Below are positions 40,744-41,725 of a DNA stretch of 41,725 bases, piece after piece. The position numbers and the translations under genes were made by a program. Origin of the DNA: Bryobacterales bacterium. GTDB taxonomy: Bacteria > Acidobacteriota > Terriglobia > Bryobacterales > Bryobacteraceae. Position 1 is the first letter of the stretch. The number at the start of each line of letters is the position of its first letter. The notes under the pieces are model-generated. The model worked only from the letters and a program-made list of their open reading frames with translations. It was not told where the DNA came from and did not search any database. The stretch lies in assembly GCA_016789905.1 (NCBI GenBank), contig JAEUQC010000099.1, forward strand, positions 1 through 41,725, read 5' to 3'.

Positions 40744-41725
40744 CAATTTTCGGGAACACCCGGACGAATCCACCGTGCTGCGTTTCCTGGATGGGGAATT
40801 GACCGAGCGCGAGGCCGCCGAACTGCGGGGCCACTTGGATGGCTGCTGGCAGTGCCGCCGGAATCTGGGGGAATGGCAGGGAACGATTGACGCTTTTCTA
40901 CGCCTCCGCGAAACCGTGCAGTTCGCCGCCGATCCACCGCCGCCGAATCCATGGATGCCCTTTGACCAGCTCTACCCTCCTCCTGCGATCCCCCGGCAGG
41001 TCCGATGGTGGAATCTTTGGAAGTTCGGCTCTGTCGCTGCCGTAATCGTCGTGGCCGTTTTCGCAGCCGTTGTTGTCCTCCGCAAGCCGGCCCCGCCGCC
41101 ACCGACACCGTTGGTGTCAACTCCACCACCAGCGTTCACGCCACCGCCAACCATAGGGGTAAAGTCAACCCCCGTCCCTACCCCCTCCGCGCAGCCCCAG
41201 ATTGCCGCGGCGTCACCCCTGCATAGTCAGGTACTCGCCGCACAGGTCCTACACAAGCTCGGCGCCGATCTGGGTGAACCCGTTGCCATTGTGCCGTCGC
41301 TCACCCACGCCATCGTCCGCGCACGCGCCCTCGAGCCTCGCCGCCGTCAAACGATCCAGGACGCGCTGGCGAAGCTTCCCGGTGTTACGTTCGAAAGAAG
41401 CGAGCCGCAAACTGTGGGGAACCGTGCCCCGACCCCGGTGCCCACCGTGCCTCAGACGCCGCGTCCAAAGCTGTTCGAGGCCAATCTGCTCAAACAATTG
41501 GGCAGTCCTGCCGCCGTGGAATCGTTCGCCAATGCCATTCTTGACGATAGCGACACCATCGCCATCCGCGCCCACGCCATCCAAACGTTGGATACTCTCT
41601 TTCCCACAAAGACTCAGCTCTCCCCGCCGGACCGCGCCATCATCGATGGCATCGTCGCCGCCCACCGCGCCGTGCTGGGCCGTCACGTTCAATCCCTCCG
41701 CGCACGCCTACAGCCCATTCTGGAC
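40736..41725 (+). CDS. Zinc-finger anti-sigma factor (runs off right edge)
   Basis: At least 330 residues, open to the window end. Residues 1-60 form an anti-sigma zinc-binding domain: ESTVLRFLDGELTEREAAELRGHLDGCWQC with His33, Cys37 and Cys40 (HxxxCxxC). A membrane segment at about 97-115 (FGSVAAVIVVAVFAAVVVL) follows, then a Pro-rich linker (about 117-160) and an extracytoplasmic domain with a second Pro/Thr-rich stretch. It should hold the upstream sigma factor inactive at the membrane until an outside signal arrives. ATG at 40736 lies inside the sigma gene end. Confidence 0.8.
   Translation, partial: MSNNFREHPDESTVLRFLDGELTEREAAELRGHLDGCWQCRRNLGEWQGTIDAFLRLRETVQFAADPPPPNPWMPFDQLYPPPAIPRQVRWWNLWKFGSVAAVIVVAVFAAVVVLRKPAPPPPTPLVSTPPPAFTPPPTIGVKSTPVPTPSAQPQIAAASPLHSQVLAAQVLHKLGADLGEPVAIVPSLTHAIVRARALEPRRRQTIQDALAKLPGVTFERSEPQTVGNRAPTPVPTVPQTPRPKLFEANLLKQLGSPAAVESFANAILDDSDTIAIRAHAIQTLDTLFPTKTQLSPPDRAIIDGIVAAHRAVLGRHVQSLRARLQPILD

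Overview
The window looks like an accessory region of an acidobacterial chromosome of the Solibacter/Bryobacter type. This rests on family content seen in the translations: a secreted SBBP-repeat beta-propeller with a TIGR03437-like C-terminus, several secreted carboxypeptidase-regulatory-like proteins, a BNR-repeat lipoprotein, an ECF sigma/anti-sigma pair and generally high GC. No rRNA, tRNA or CRISPR array was seen.

Layout. 1-1173: debris of a serine recombinase, a decayed VapBC module with two separate lesions, and an ISKra4-type IS remnant. 1326-7673: a tight three-gene operon of secreted proteins (carboxypeptidase-regulatory-like protein, beta-helix protein, BNR lipoprotein). 7688-16506: a mobile-element nest: an integrase fragment, a 3.0 kb ISKra4-like element carrying a tyrosine recombinase and a pRiA4b ORF-3-like gene (7769-10788), an intact Tn3-family transposon with 38-bp inverted repeats and a 5-bp target duplication (10797-14719), and a second ISKra4-like element with a truncated transposase.

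16697-23894 is one minus-strand operon: a six-cysteine secreted peptide, a TonB-C-like protein, a membrane thioredoxin-rhodanese protein, a carboxypeptidase-regulatory-like protein, a GT2-type glycosyltransferase, and a glycosyltransferase fused to a polysaccharide-lyase-14-like domain. It starts from a near-consensus promoter. An IS6-family element (23978-24803) separates it from a divergent perfect-consensus promoter that drives a 14-cysteine secreted protein (25112-25441) and a second secreted protein. 26139-27443 holds IS debris that has cut an AbiEii-type toxin while its AbiEi-type antitoxin remains.

27564-41725 is dominated by a lasso-peptide-type RiPP locus. The minus-strand operon runs peroxiredoxin, B2 leader peptidase, thioredoxin-like protein, asparagine-synthetase-like cyclase C, two small precursors, prolyl oligopeptidase. 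Most junctions overlap as ATGA, and both precursors have full AAGGAGGTGA ribosome binding sites. The PqqD-like leader-binding protein B1 is divergent and followed by an ECF sigma factor and a zinc-finger anti-sigma factor that runs off the window. An ABC exporter, a 58-residue peptide gene whose 5' end duplicates that of the B1 gene, an AraC-type regulator and a large SBBP protein lie on the other flank. The expected flow is: B1 binds the leader, B2 cuts it, C closes the macrolactam, redox proteins act on the conserved cysteine pair, the ABC protein exports, and the oligopeptidase may later process or linearise. The main novelty candidates are this double-precursor cysteine-containing lasso system and the cysteine-rich-peptide/glycosyltransferase operon.
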